Source: Linnemannia hyalina (taxonomy: Eukaryota > Mortierellomycota > Mortierellomycetes > Mortierellales > Mortierellaceae). From it: a stretch of 64,000 nucleotides of DNA. The position numbers and the translations under genes were made by a program. Location: contig JAHRHY010000008.1 of assembly GCA_019671135.1 (NCBI GenBank), positions 1,426,001 to 1,490,000 of the forward strand. The letters run 5' to 3'. Within the stretch, counting starts at the first letter, position 1. Every line of letters begins with the position of its first letter. The notes under the pieces were generated by a model, which had not been told where the DNA came from, did not search any database, and saw only the letters and a program-made list of their open reading frames with translations. Below are positions 22,501-36,500 of the stretch, in pieces.

Positions 22501-25500
22501 ATCAAGAGACTGGCGAGCAGTGGCGATAACTACGAGATCGAGGTTGGCAAGATGTTCCTCATTGACCTGGAGCGGAAACTGGGAATGTATCTTATATCCA
22601 AGGTGTGTTTTCCTGTTCTTACGAATATTGTGATTGTGCTACTGTTCAGTTGGTGGCAATATGTAACAGCGTTAACATTTTTTCCTACTCTTTCCAATAA
22701 TAGGAGAAGAAGATTCTCGTTCCTAGACCAATCCGTGTTATGTTGTGCATGATATTTTATGAGATCCGAATGCTATGCAAGACCATTCACAGGTAACATA
22801 GCTTGCGCGTGTTCTACTCGACAGTTTGCAATCATATAGAACCTTCAGTCTGACAGTCAGTGTTGTGATTAACATTTTAGACCAGGTTGGCTACCACGGA
22901 TACTGGACTGGGCCCTTAATCAGCAGGCGACAGCTGAAGGTGGAAATGCACAGGGTGCCCCTCACGGCATCTCGGAAACCATGCGACTTCGGATAAAACA
23001 CATCTACAGCAACGTGGATGGACTTGTAGGCGAGGTAAGATCACTTTCCCCGTGCGAACGCTACAGAAATAACGTTCAGAAGGCAAACGGTCTAACTCCC
23101 TTTGGCCATCAATTTATTAGCGCAAGGATCGATATACCCTCAAGATCGTTAATAGATCCGCGTCAACCCTCAGGCCATCCAGGATCGAGTCAAGCGCAGG
23201 CGCACGACGAGTTTCCACCAGCGAGTCGAATCGGGCGCCCAACCAATATATCAAAGCCACTGCTACACTTCAGCCGAAGCGGATAGCTCGGATGCCGGAC
23301 ATCCGACTAGACGAAACGGTGGCTGTGCTGACGCTTCTGATCACCGTCCATTCTGCGATCCATGTGAGCGAATATCTACAGTTGATCGGCCCTCTTTGGA
23401 ACATATACTGCCTCGAATCTGGCCCTAAAGTCGCGTCCTCCGCCGCATTCTTGTTTGTCAAATGCGCTGATGTTGCCCCAAAGGCAATTCACAACATCAT
23501 TTCGCGCGATCTCAACGGGTACAGTTTTTGAGAACACCATCAGTTACTGTGGGGCCGCAATGTGCCAAGTCGGGAAAAGTATTGCAGCTAACAAGAATAT
23601 ATGTGTTTGTTTTTGACAAACTTAGTGATAACCCGTTCAAGCGCCTGTCCGCCATCGAGAGGCTGAACACTATCTTTGACCACCGCAACGAATTGCTGAT
23701 CCAACCCTATGTTATCGACCCATCTTCTCGTGGTCCGTTCCGCACCACCGTCATACAAGTTCCTTTCGTGACGACAGAGGTTGGCAGCAATCGATACACC
23801 ATGGACGAACCCCGTTGGCTGACAGAGTTGAAGAGCGTTGGAAACTTCCCCATCGACATCCGTAATCGCTTTCAGGAACTAGGATGGGGCCAGAAGGACC
23901 AGCAGAGAGAGACAGAGTTGACAAGGCGCATACAGACTCCTTTGATGCTATCGTGGACAGGATACCTCGATGGTGACTACGAGAGCAAAGAGAACTTTGG
24001 CCGGACTTACACCATGCTCCCCAAGGACCGGCACGCGACAGTATTGATCCCTGTTTTGAACTCCCTCAACCTCGGCACCATCGACCTTATGGACGACAAG
24101 GCTATTGGTGTTCGCTCAGCAGCCATCAACTTCCTCTCCGACTACATCCGAAACGAGCCGGTGCTTTTTGTTCGCTCCTTCTTTGCCGAGGTTGTACAAG
24201 CAAGACCAGATCGCCAACGAAGCTTGATCTCCAGACTCCACTTGCTCCTCGGCGGCAACTCCAGGTTGCCGCCAGCGTTTGCTTTCTCGCTCTTCAACCA
24301 TCTCCTCGGTTTGCTGAAGTGGTTCCAGAGAAACTCCAAGCCGTTGGGGCTCGAGATAATGGCAACGGTCCTTCCACTTCTCGCGGATGTCGTCATCTCC
24401 ACCAACGATATCGTGTTCAAGGATTTCAAGCGCAACAAGGTCGACATCTTTTTCGCCGGCTTGGGGCGTTTTTGGTTCAAGTCGGCCATCTTACCCGAAT
24501 CCATGTTTCCTGCTCAGCTGACCAACCCAGGCGACATCATACCTCGACTAGGGATCCCACACCAACTGTTCCAGATGGCCATGGTCAACATCAGCCAGAT
24601 CCAGTTCATGACCAGCTTCCTCGTCCGGTATCCTCTGGAGGCTACCGATGTCAAAGCCAGCGTTGGGCGGTTTAACAGGATGCCAAAGTTGAACCCTCTC
24701 GAGGCTCTGCAGAGTTCCAAGCTGGAGGACAACCAGTATCTGCCAGATGTGTCGAGGTGTCACACGCATTTTCTCACTGCAACGTCCTACCGGGATCGGA
24801 ATGCGCGGTCGCTCTCATCCCTCCGAGCGCGCGCATGGCTCTCGTTTGTCCTCAACCTAATCCAGCGCATTGACAAGCAAAGCACGGATCGCTTGGAGCT
24901 GATGAACATCCTCAACGGCGTCAACGTTATTCTTCTGGAGCAAGGAGATGATCTGGGGATTGTTGGACAGGCTTTAGAAGTGTACATCACAGCGGCAACG
25001 CGTCTGAGGCGGCTCTTTGCGTCGCAGAACGGATACGCACTGTTCTTCCCCGCCCTGTTCAAGATCTACTGCGACTCTGCCACTATTCCAATTGTTCAGG
25101 ACACCATCGACGCTACATTTTACCGCTTCTACTTGATCCATCAGGAGGCGTTTATTCTGCAGAGTTTGGGAGCCATTGTCCCGCTGATGCTTCGCAACAT
25201 GTCCACGGAGCAATCGACTATCATGAGCCGACGTCTTTTCGCGTTTATGGAGTCGCTCGACCAACCGACAACGACCTATCACTCTAAAGCTCTCGGCGTC
25301 CCATCGCTGTCCGTGCCCTACCATGATAGCAAGCCTTACGGCGGCCCCCAGCTGGAGATCCCCCATTGGATTTCGTCCTTTATTCCCAAGAACTCGAAGA
25401 TCTTCCACAACAGCGGCAGCACCAACATCCTGCACAAGGCCGAGTTTACGATCACCGACTCCATCAAGCTCTTCCTCGCAGTCATTGCTTACGACCCTGG

Positions 25501-28500
25501 TTCCGTTCGGTCTGAGCAGTTTGTTTGCGTCCTCAGGATGGTACTGCCGTATTTCTTGGACCGGGAGGCGCATCTGATGACGAGTGGTCTGGACAGTCTG
25601 ATCGATGTGTTTGCCAAGTTTGGGAGGTCATCCAAGCCCCTCGTGCCGACGTCCTTTGTTCCCCCACCAGTGCTGCCTCGGGCTGCTCAGAGTACCGACG
25701 ACACCCAAGGTGACATCAGTCGCTTTGCACTTGTGAGCGGTCATGCCGCCAAGACCCAGGCTGTCAAGGGCAAGACGTGGGCGCAGAACGATCGCGTGGC
25801 TATCAAGCACGAGTTCGTTTGCTTGATCCAGCACTTTTGCGACCGAGGCGGACAATTGGCGGACGACCAACACCAAATGATGGCGGCCTTCATCAAATCG
25901 ATCCTCAAGGACTACATCTCGTTGAAGATCCCATGCACCACCGATTGGCTGCGTGATTATCTCAAACACGCCATACTCCCAATCCGGAATGTCCAGCAAG
26001 GATCTCATGCGGTGCTGTATCTGATCGTGCACGTTTCGGGCTACCTCAGGACGTATTACAAGATGATTGACTTTTCGGGATTCTTCGATGGCTTGCTGCT
26101 GGTGGCGGAAGACGAACGGCAGTTTCTGAGAAACTCGCTCACACTCTCCAATGTCTTTCAGGACAAGGTTTTGAGCCCAGCTCTCGCCGTTGGAGTCAAG
26201 GATGACTGGAGTTCTGGGTCCATCTACGTACCGCAGGCAAAGTTCTGCGACAGCTTGGTCGACCTGATGCTGGCTATGATCAACAACGCGGACACTGACA
26301 CCATTTCCGAGCTCGAGCAGGCGGTACCCACGCCGCGTCTTATGGCCTACATTATCATCCCACTCTGCCTTCGATTCAAGTCCCGTTTCCACTCCAACTG
26401 CCTGGATATTCTGGAAATGCAGTTTTGGCTCAGGATGCTGGGACTCACTGTCAAAGCAGCCGAGTGCGACTCTACGTTAAAGCAAACCAGTAGAACTACC
26501 GGACTGTTTGCGCCTGTGATCAATGCGGCTCGTGCGAACAGGAGACGTCAGTCGGTCGAGCTGATCGCGCCCATGTCCCCACAGCAGCCTATGACCCCGC
26601 ACCCTTTGATGATGCCACCGTCAGCAATACCCCAGACGCCAGGTCATCATCGTCGCATGTCATCATTCCTTTACAGAGGTGATCACAACGATGAGGACCA
26701 CAACGAACAGCAGCAGCAGCAACAGCAGGCCTCGGAGAACACCATGAACGCGACCCCAGGACTGCTCATCGACTTTATCGCGCTGCGCATCATCATGGTC
26801 CGCGGAGAGCGCTACCTGACTTATCACCCTGGTTGCTGGCTTGATATCTTCAACATCATCAAGAAGTACTTCTCGGCTCACATGTTCTCTACAAGCTCGT
26901 TTTCTGGACCCATCGCCATTGGAGGCAGTATTAGCCGCTATAACAGTACCTCCAGTTCCGGCCCGCCATCACCCAACGTTAGCCCTTCGTACCCGGCGAC
27001 CCCAAGGGTGGATGTGCCTCTGACCCCACTCTGGCGCGACGGCGCATCAGGATCGGCAGGAATGTCAGGAGGGTTGTCTCCATACCCTGTATCGTCTTAT
27101 ACCCAAGGGAATACCCGAATGACGGCGATGGGGTACATTTTGTGGTCTTTCGCAGAGACCATTCTCTTCAACCGGTTGCCCTTGATGATCATGATGCGAC
27201 CCTTCCTTTCGGACCAAATTCGACAGATCGACTCTCACCCTGCGCCCACCTCATTCCGTCCCAGTCGATCAGCTACCAGCACCGGTCCCAATTCACCAGC
27301 CTTTTACTGGCCCTCGCCATCCGTGTTGCCAACTGGCTCTCCAGGACCTGGTGCAGGATATTCTCCTGGGATGTCGCCCTTGCATCTGAGGGGCGACAGT
27401 GTTGGTCGTAGATCTGATGCCCGAGAAGATCCTGCGGCTGTCAAGCAGCAACAACGCACTGAACGTCGGAAGCAGTGGAAGAGTTGGGCCAAGCCGACGC
27501 AGACCATGAACGCGTTGACTGTGATTCAGGAGCCGCTCTTCGACTCCCAGGGGCCCATGTCCCCCAACCTACATGCGGCTCGCTTGCCCCGTCAGCACAG
27601 TTTCACCTCGACATCTGAGCAGGCTGGTAGTGATGCTGCTGGCGAACCTCGTACTCCCAACCCTCTTCAACAACAACAACCACCACAACAACAACATCAT
27701 CATAACTATCATTACCGCCATCGCAAGCATCACCGCTCGGACCTTGAGAGCAAATCGGAGACGGTTCTGCCTCATGCTCTAGTCGACAGAGCCATTCATT
27801 CGATGCAACATGTCCGATCCATGATGCTTACCAAGTCGGAGGGTACTACAGCGTTCTCTGAGTTTGGTGTCCCCATGTACCCCGAGAAGAGATCGCCTTC
27901 CACTGGTTTGTCCCCATCGATGGCTCTCCAGACTAGCGACAAGAGGGACTCTTTCCAGTTCTTCCCAGCGGAGGGCAGTCAAAGCGCGGACAATCACTTC
28001 CTGGTCCCTGGGAAGTACGAACGCCAGCCGTCTAGCCCTGGATTTGGCTCGATGTTCTTGGCAAGGGAGGCAGCGATCCGAAGTCCAGCGGGGTCTCCGA
28101 GTCAGGAACCAGCAGCTCCTGCTCAGGAGGGTCTGTCGCCATTACGCCCAATGTCCTTGACAGTACCGCGATCGCTTTCGGCAGATACAGCAAAGGATTT
28201 TTTGCGCGTTGCTGCCAAGGAAGCCTCGAACGTCGGCAATATCTCGGACAGCGGAAGCGACGGCTCAAGCTTCGTGATTGGAAGTCCTCAACTTCATCCT
28301 AGCTCTGGAGGCGAGACTTTGTCTCCGGGGGTGCTCAGCTTGCCAGGTGCCGCTTCACCTGGCGGCGCAAGCCCAGCTCCCAAGAAGAGCCGCAGCATCT
28401 TGAAACCGACGATCATCACCACTTCGCCGTCGATGTCGGACCGGAATCCTCAACTACAGTCGGCAGTCGATCTGTCCCAGACACCTGGCCAGCAGCTGCC

Positions 28501-29914
28501 CTCCGACCTGTTCACGCCAAGCGGTATGCGACCTATTCGCCGATTGGACAGTAACACATCGGATGGCTGTAGTTCCATGAGTGGAGGACCCAGCATGGGC
28601 CGCCGACCTAGTTTGACGTTGGAGGATCAGATGGATTACAGGATGGCATGTCTCCAGGCGCGCGCAAAGATCTTTGTTCAGAACATTGAAGAAGAAACGC
28701 GTCTGGTCTTGGCGTGTTTTCCTTCTGTGTTTTCATTCAAGTGTGCGCCACCGCCATCGACTACTCCATCGGCTACAGCTGCAACTTCAGCAACCGCAGG
28801 AGCCCCTATTGCGACGGTCACCGTCGAGCCACCAGCACCTGATCCTGCAGTGCCTTTGACAACCCAACCCGCGTCAACTTCGAGGGAAGTAACAGGAGAA
28901 ACCAGGAACATTCAGCAGAACGACCAGGCACGCGTCAGTACATCCAGTTTGACTGTTCCAAGTCGAAAGACGCTCTCGATCACGATCCAGGATCAGTCGT
29001 CATTCCTGGCTCCCTCGCCCATCAACCCACTTCCTATGCCTGTGGAAGGAGGAGAGCATCTGTTCTCTTCGAGGCAGAAGCGGCCTGCATCTGCTACTCT
29101 TGCTCCTTCATCCCCTCCTCCAGCGCCTTTGGTTGGGTTTACCATTGGGACTCCTCCCCCTGCTGCAGCAAAGGAGCGTCGATCCAAGAGCGTTATTTTC
29201 CAGCAACAGTTGTCGATGAGACCTTCAGGCGGTGGATTCAGTCTGCCTACTTCTGATCCTAGTTCCCTGAGAGCAAGTTCTTCCCAACCGCTTTCACACA
29301 TGGCCACTCCTCCGACTCTTTCGGTGACGGTGTCGACGCCCCCGATCCTCCAGTCCAACGCACTCCCGCCTCCTCTGACTTTGTCCCTGCCTCCGACGGG
29401 ACTGAACCGTTCTGGCAAGGCTTCAGAGTCCTCACTCCCTACCGTCAACATCAACCTCACGACCCCCGGCCCCGATAGCAACTCTTCGGCAACTCTTCCT
29501 ACATTCCAGCTCCATGGCTCACCTCCTCCACCAGAGCGTCGTGAGACGTTTGATGCCACCAGTTACTTCTCCTTGCCTATCCGTGGATCTGATCGACCCC
29601 AGTCAGCTTCATCGTCATCGTCATCATCAAGTCTTTTGGTCCCTGGACTTGGCCTTGCTCCTCCATCCTCATCTGGCCCTTCAACTTTGTCAGTTCCTTC
29701 GGCATCATCGACAGGAACAGGAACAGGAACAGGAGCAGGAGCAGGAGCAATACCACGTTCGTCGTCGGCTCCTCCATCGCTGTTACTCCCGGTCCCTGAA
29801 CACGAGAGTCAAGACGAACCTGTGATTCCCCTGGATGATACGCCGTACACAGTCGTCGGACTTGGATTGAATGTCCCTGATTCATCCAGACTCGGAAGTC
29901 TTCCTCCAAAGTAA
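19595..29914 (+). CDS. UNC80 homologue, predicted subunit of a NALCN/Cch1-type cation channel complex
   Basis: Eleven exons: 19595-20465, 20529-20546, 20596-20729, 20830-21174, 21281-21853, 21951-22064, 22159-22602, 22704-22792, 22881-23034, 23121-23518, 23626-29914; about 3142 aa (animal UNC80 is about 3258). The protein is helical-repeat rich with no enzyme motif. Blocks matching my recollection of animal UNC80, in the same order: 'RWKALIVEVP' near the N-terminus; 'LERLNTIF'-type block at the exon 10/11 junction; 'LFNHLLGLLKWF' and 'IVFKDFKR' (animal 'LFNYLVGLIMYF', 'LFFKDLKQ'); 'YRFYLIHQEAFILQS' (animal 'HQFYILHRKPFVLQL'); 'SIKLFLAVIAYDPGSVRS' (animal 'AIKLCVTVVAYAPESFRS'); 'RLPLMIMMRPFL' (animal 'RIPIFVLLRPFI'). 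The C-terminal 900 residues are Ser/Pro-rich and disordered. UNC80 links UNC79 and the channel in animals; the partner here would be Cch1, by inference. Exon 2 and its 49-nt following intron are the least certain part. Confidence 0.82.
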
Positions 29915-30235
29915 TCAGCGCGAAAAAAAAAACTACAAGCAAAAGATTTAACACACGAAAAACAAACAAAAACTATCAAGAACTCCCCTTCCCATTTACT
30001 TTAGAATAACGATACTCCCCCAATGCCACATTACCATTAATCAACTTGTACAATACATTATTATTATGAGAGTTATTTTCAAACCTTTTGGTGTGTCTTT
30101 GTGGGCGCGCAATGGTGTTGAATCGGACGCTTAAGAGAGATCTTTGACCATTGGCCTTCTGGAAAAATTCAAATTTTATTGTTGTTTATTTTAGAACAAA
30201 TATTTCTCTCGTGCAAGATTTCTTACCTTGGTCTG

Positions 30236-30261
30236 TTTTTTTTTTTTTTTTTTTTTTTTTT
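30236..30261. repeat. Poly-T tract (26 bases)
   Basis: An uninterrupted T run in the convergent 3' region. Confidence 0.85.
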
Positions 30262-30287
30262 GGTATATTGCAGCCGTGTAGATAGTC

Positions 30288-30311
30288 CATGTTCTAGTTC
30301 GATAGAACATG
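30288..30311. repeat. Perfect inverted repeat, 9-bp arms and 6-base loop
   Basis: The arms are 'catgttcta' (30288-30296) and 'tagaacatg' (30303-30311), separated by 'gttcga'. It lies 27 bases right of the poly-T tract. It may form a hairpin in either 3' UTR. Confidence 0.6.
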
Positions 30312-30563
30312 ACCATCGTTCTCCAAGTTCCGTAAAGCCATTCCATCACTGTTGCATATTCCTGGGGCACACGGAGGCTATGGTAGTCGAGAAGGCCGAT
30401 GCTGCATTGTGGCACGTGGAGATTCTTGGTTGGTGACCTAGAGTCCAAGGGATATACCATTTCACACTTCATACGACCCATATTGACGGCACATACGTAC
30501 AGTACAAATTTCTCGATCTTTTTTATTCTATTACTCTCTCTCTCTTTTCTAGCTTGGTCCTCC

Positions 30564-33500
30564 TCACGATTGATCCTCATCGTCCATAATAACCCTCCCC
30601 TCCCAGAGATCATGCAACCCCGCCATCCCAACCTTCTTCTCATGGAACTCAACCACCATCAACAGACCCGTTTCAAGACCCGTCGTCACAATATGCACAA
30701 TCGGCGGGATGTCCTCTTTCTTGAATCCAAGGTGACCCAATGGCAACGGCGTGTTGGGCAAGATATCCAACGTAGGCTTGAACACAATCTGCTCTCGTGA
30801 CTGGAAAATAAACTTGGGTCCTGACTCCTCGTCATTGTTGCTGCCATCACCGTTGGGCGCCGAAGAAGTGCCGTTGACTGTGGAGCCAGTTGCGCTGGTA
30901 TTGCTGAGGACTTTGGTAAGGGGCACTATGGGCAATCCAGTTTCGAGATCGATCGGCAGTGCTGGTGTTGTCAACGACGAGACAGTAGGCACCAAGGACG
31001 TAGACGACAACACCGAGTTTGATCCAGATCCCGATCCCGATCCGTCTGCTGCCACCGTTGCTCCCACAGAATCGTTTTGCGTAGGAATGGGCGAGGAGGG
31101 CGATCCGGTCGGGGAAGCATCCGATTTGGACGGTAACACTCTAGCTCCGACTCCCGTATCCTTGACGGCTCCATCGATCAGTATATTGGGGACGGCAGCC
31201 GAATCTGGGTTTGCCGCGGCAGTTATCAACGACGATGGATCCTGACTGTTGAGTCTCGACATGGGCTGTCCTCCACCTCCAACCAGATCCAACGCCGATC
31301 CTACGGCGACCCCATCTACAGGGCCATCGCTCGACACAACACCTCCTGCAGCACTGGGCACCGCTCCAGAGCCCTCCAGGCTGCGAAGATCCTTGTAGTT
31401 CCTGATGCTGAGCTCCTCCAAGAACCGCTGGAAGTTCTTCTCGACACCTCGGAAGAGTCGATAGTCCGTTGCAATGTCGATCAGACCCGCGAACGCCGTC
31501 TTGCAATTGTGCTCAATCACCAGACTGTCCATCTCCTGCCACGACTCCATCAACTGGCTGGTCACGGGCAGCTTGGCGATCGTGGTCGAGCCTGGGTTAC
31601 GGATACGCTCAAACCACTGCTCGAGCGTCAGAGCGTTGACAGCATTCTGGTCCACAACCTGCAGCGTGTACTTTTGAAGACTCAGCAATGCCAGATTGAT
31701 TGTCGTCAGTCGATGGATGATCGGCTTGAGGATGCCCTCGTTGATGATAAGGTCCCGGTCCATCCTGACCTTGAAGCCCTGGATGCTCGCGTGGGTACAC
31801 TCCTTGTCAGACAGGAAGTACGGGAAGAACGAAAGATCCAAGTTGCCAAACGAGATCTGGACAAATCCAACCCCAAACCATGCTGGTCCCCTGGCGAGAC
31901 TCGCCACGCTTACTCCACTCGCCTGAGAGGCAGACCGTCTCAGTTGTGGCATATCCGGTTGCAGACTCGCGGGTGTGAGCAATGGCTTCCGAAGCTCCTC
32001 CTTGGCGGCAGACAACTTTTGTTCCAGCATATTCGTCATACGCGACAACAGTGTCTTGAAAACTGGGACAGTCTTTGCGCCCGCCAACAGTCGGAGTCCT
32101 TGAAGATGAGCAATGATGGCTTGCGAGACATCTTGTTCGAGGTTGGGTCCTTTCCAATGATCCTGAAGCACCACCCGAGCAGGTCCGACCGCCAGAATAA
32201 AGAACTTCTTGTAATCGTACGTCAACATCGATGTGATCTTGTTAGTCTGGACCACAACCTCCATGATCGAGCAAGGGAACGTCTGGTGTCGATTGACCTT
32301 GGAGAGAGTCTGCACGGTCACTCCTTCGAGCACAAGATAGCCCTCCAACCAACCCCGTCCCATGGCTAAGAACTGGATATCGAGAGGGCCAGTCGTGATG
32401 GACGCCGATCGTGGATGGAAGGGCCGAAGCTTGGTGCGCAATCGGACCTCGTCCAGCTTGAAGTCCATCTTGCCGATCTGCGAGCCTAGGTCTCCAGCAA
32501 TCCGCATCTGCTGAAGTCGCGCCACCACAAAAACATTGTAGCCCAGAAAGCTAGACTCTCTCTTGCCAGGCACGAGCGGTCCTCCAGCGCCAATGGATGG
32601 TATCCGCCCTTCATGTGCAGACTGCGAGGAAATCAAGGGCTCGAATCCATGGGTGCTGGAAGTCGAGCGACTAACCGTCAAACTATCACGAATCAGGTAG
32701 TTGGCCTGATCCATCCAAATCATCTTCATAAGCACCAAGATCTCGGCTTGACGCATATCAAAGTCGCAGCCAATCTGCCCGAAATCGATTGTGACCGATA
32801 GCGTCTTCTTGTTGACATCCGCCTGACGCTTGGTTTCCGCAACGGCGTTAAATATCATGCCCTTGGCCTCCAGCTTGAGTCCCTTGTCCTGAGAAAAGAT
32901 GTGATGGGTGTCCGAGGAAGCTCCCTCGAAGGTTCCAGCGATCGTGCTCGAGTTGTTGCCTGAATGGTCCGAACTGTAGCTCATCAAAATGTTGCCCTGC
33001 TCGAACGCTAGCACCGACATCACTTTGGCCATGGGCTGGCAGTTGAACTCGATTTTGGTCTTTTCGATAAACAGGTACAGCGTAACCGCCAGCTCTTGTC
33101 TCTTCCCTGTGACATGCTGAAGGGTGCCATCAGGTCCCGAATTCGATGTTGAGACCAAAGTCATGCTGCCTTCCTTTCCATGAGATGAAGGACCGGCAGG
33201 CGTAACGACAGTCTCGGTGTCAGAGTATTGGCGCTGTCGTCGGATGCCGACCTTGAGGCCAGTGACAATGTCTTGGAAGAACGGCACCAGCGACGGGTAG
33301 AACGTGTTCTCGCACGAATGAATGTTCACCTCGGCGTGAATCCTTGGAGGTCCTGCTGCTTGTAATTCGGCCAGGTTGTCTCCAAGAGGTATACGAAGAG
33401 TCGTCCAGAGCGACAGTCCTGGAATGACAAACCGATCCACACCGGATACCTCCGCACCAACATGTGCAAAGTTGGACTCTGATTCCGAAAACTTGGAAGC

Positions 33501-36500
33501 CTTGGGCAGCTTGGCGATATAGCTCTTGGGGTAGAAGCGACAAACGCTGTTACTGCACGTGAAGGTGTTCTCGATCTTCCAAATGACGTTGGATGACAAT
33601 TGAGGCGTCGGGAGCTCGCTTTTGGGAGTCGAAGTAGAAGAGACACCGTCGAATTTGTTGGTCGCCGAGACTGTGGCTGCTTGCTCGACATTCAAGGAGA
33701 TTACCAGGTCCTTACTGTTGTCGTAGACATCGGTGAGTGTGTTGATGTACCGAACAATGGTGGGGTCGATATCCAGCTCGAAACCTGAGACAGATGCCTT
33801 GGACGCGATCTTTTGGTGACCCGGTGAATCCTTACTTGCCTCGACCTGACAGGAGATGTTGGGGAACGACAAGCGGTTCATCTTGGGGTGGCTGCGAGAC
33901 CTGAAATGGTCGTCTTTGCTCTGATCGAACCGTGGAACGAACTGTGCGCACAGGTGACTGAGTGTTCCCGAAGAAGTCTCACCACTCTTGGTCAGGACTG
34001 AAATGGAGGTAGCCGAGATCAGGAACGCCTCAACCAGTCTCTCGCTGCTATCCATGATGTCCTCACGTCGGTCAAGTGGAATCGCCACGGCCACATCGTC
34101 AATAGTCAAGAAGATCTCTGTGGCCTCCAGCATCGAACGGGCGTTGTCCTTGTAGGCAGGGACTTCTACATCTAGAGACTTGATAATCCTCTTGGTGTTA
34201 TCCGCCAGCTTGGTCATATCCGTCGCCTTGAGTTCCTTGCGCCTCTCCAGCTCGTGCGTGTAATAAGAGTACATGCCGATGATCCTGCTGACTGACTGGG
34301 GTTGCATCAAAGCATGGACTTTCAAGAGGCTAACATAGAAGGAGCTGACCGAGCTTTCGGCAAATCGAGTCTTGTCGGACGTGTTGGGACTGAAGTTTTG
34401 AACGTTCAGGTTGATCGTGATGTACGCGAGTCGAAGCTTCCGGGCGCGAATGTCTTCTGCGCGCGATCCGAGGCGAATGTTGCCAATGTGGTGGTTCAAG
34501 GAAAGGGTGATACTCTGGGCATAGAGACGCCAAGCCAGTCTGCTCCGGACAATATCGGTGGGGAAAGGCGGCACAGGGGCCGGGTTGGGGTTGTTGGTTA
34601 TGACACCCTTGAGCAAGTCCGACTCGAAGTAGAGAACCGCCGAGGGACTTATAGCTGCGATACTGAGCCCGACCAGAGACACCTTGACGGAGTAGAGTAG
34701 AGCAGAGGGGCTGGATACGGGAGCAACCGTTGGGGAAGCGGACGTAGTCGCAGCATTGCCTCCCTTTCCGAGAATATCAATCAGCTCGTTCAACTCTGCA
34801 CCCAGAAGCGACTGCGCCGTCAGAATATGGTCCAGCATGTTGACGTTCAGTGTCATCTCCACAAAATCGAAGGAGACCGACGACTCGAGCTTCTTGGGGT
34901 GGCGAGATCCGCGGGCCAAGGCAGTAATCGAAGACCGTCTGTTCCTCGCCGGGGCGGCCGAATCGATGACATTCATCACCCTTCCTGAGGCGCGAATGAC
35001 TGGAAGGGAGAAGCTGGCTGCGTGCTTATCCTCCATGAGCCTCGACTTTTCTGCGCCCTTAGTCTTAGGTTGGTTGGCGATAAAGTCCACAGATTGTCGG
35101 AGCAGTTGGGCCGTGTAGGTGAGTTGTGGTGTGGAGAACGGCAAGCCTGGTGGAATGTCATGGAGCATAAACATCAAATCTCCGGCCTCATATTGGAAAA
35201 GGAGCGACGGCAGCATCTGCGACTCGAGTGTTAATGACTTGAGGACGACCTGGACCTTTAGTTCACGTGGGACAGTTGGGGCAACAATCTTGGGTTGCTG
35301 CTTGCGATCAGCCTCCCACTCGTTCATGACGCCCTGGAACAAAAAGTCGAAACTCTGCATGTTCTCCTCTCGCCAGTCCTTGGCAAAGAGGTACAGTTTC
35401 AGAATGCTGCGAGGAAGGGCAAAGGTGACCTGCTTGAACGTGACAAGGAGGTTGATGACCTCGCGTGGGACGCTGGCCTTTGTTTGCTTGGGACGCTTGA
35501 CCGGTGTGAACTGACTGAGGGTCGCCTCGGAGTTGATGCCGGTGATGCCGAATGTCAAAAGCTCTTTGGTGGGCGCTGACGTCGCACTGTCTTTGGAGTA
35601 GATACGTTCTTTGAGGGACGAGTTGATGCTGTTGATGTTGGTCGCCACTGAAGCAATCAATTTGTTGATGCCAGACCTGACAGCCGCTGATCCATCAGGA
35701 TTCGATCCTGAGCTCTTCGCCACCGAGATGCCCTCGATATCCTGGTTTGGATATGACCGTTGCTTGGCAAAATTGAGGGCTGAAATCTGGATCTGTGAGA
35801 CAATGACCTGGGCAGTCAAATTGTGGGCGGTCAAAGTGATGCGGATGGTTTCAACAACAGCCATGCCGTTGAAAACGATGTCGAATCTATCAATGACCTC
35901 CAAGATGGTTGGTTCCTCTACTGGCTTCGCGGCATTGAGAGCTTCGCGAGTCAGTTGTAACGACTGGCGCGGGGACGATGGACCTAAGTAGATGATCGAA
36001 TAAATCATAGAAAGGTCAATTGACGCTCGGTACCTAAGAAAAGTAAAAAATGTCAAAAGATAAAGGTGGGGGTGATATTTACTCTCGATGACCTTGCGGA
36101 CCTCTGCCTGTCGTTTGTCAACCACGGGCTCGAGAATCTTGTTGAACTGGGTCGCAAAAATGCGCTCGATCCTGAGGATATGTCGAGTGAAGGCGATAAT
36201 GACAGGGTTGATATCGATCTCGGCCGTCTTGAATCCAGTTTTGACGGCAATATCTAAGTATCCCGTCGTGAGACGACTCGACTCTGCAGAAACAGGCTGT
36301 CCTGGGAACAGCCCAGTCTGAGGGAGGGCATCCTGCTTGTACCTCGACTCGAAAATAAACTCCAGCCCATACACTTTCATTTTGTTCTCCATCTGCTCGT
36401 CGTAGATCGCGGCCTCGAGCTCTCCTAGGCTCAGCTGGATCGAATTGGAAGAGAAGCGCAAAATCTCGTAGAGGACAGCCTCCTTCTTGGGGGTCGCGTT

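Larger units (their letters stand above)
29915..30563. other. Convergent 3' region between UNC80-like gene and CSF1
   Basis: This 649-bp spacer holds the two 3' ends, a 26-base T run and a perfect 9-bp inverted repeat. No gene is seen. Confidence 0.6.

Noticed and set aside
23528..23625. Upstream 33 codons of the long open frame of the UNC80-like gene
   Set aside because: This is intron 10 (gtacag...cttag) read in frame by chance; the spliced junction 23518|23626 continues the conserved block.
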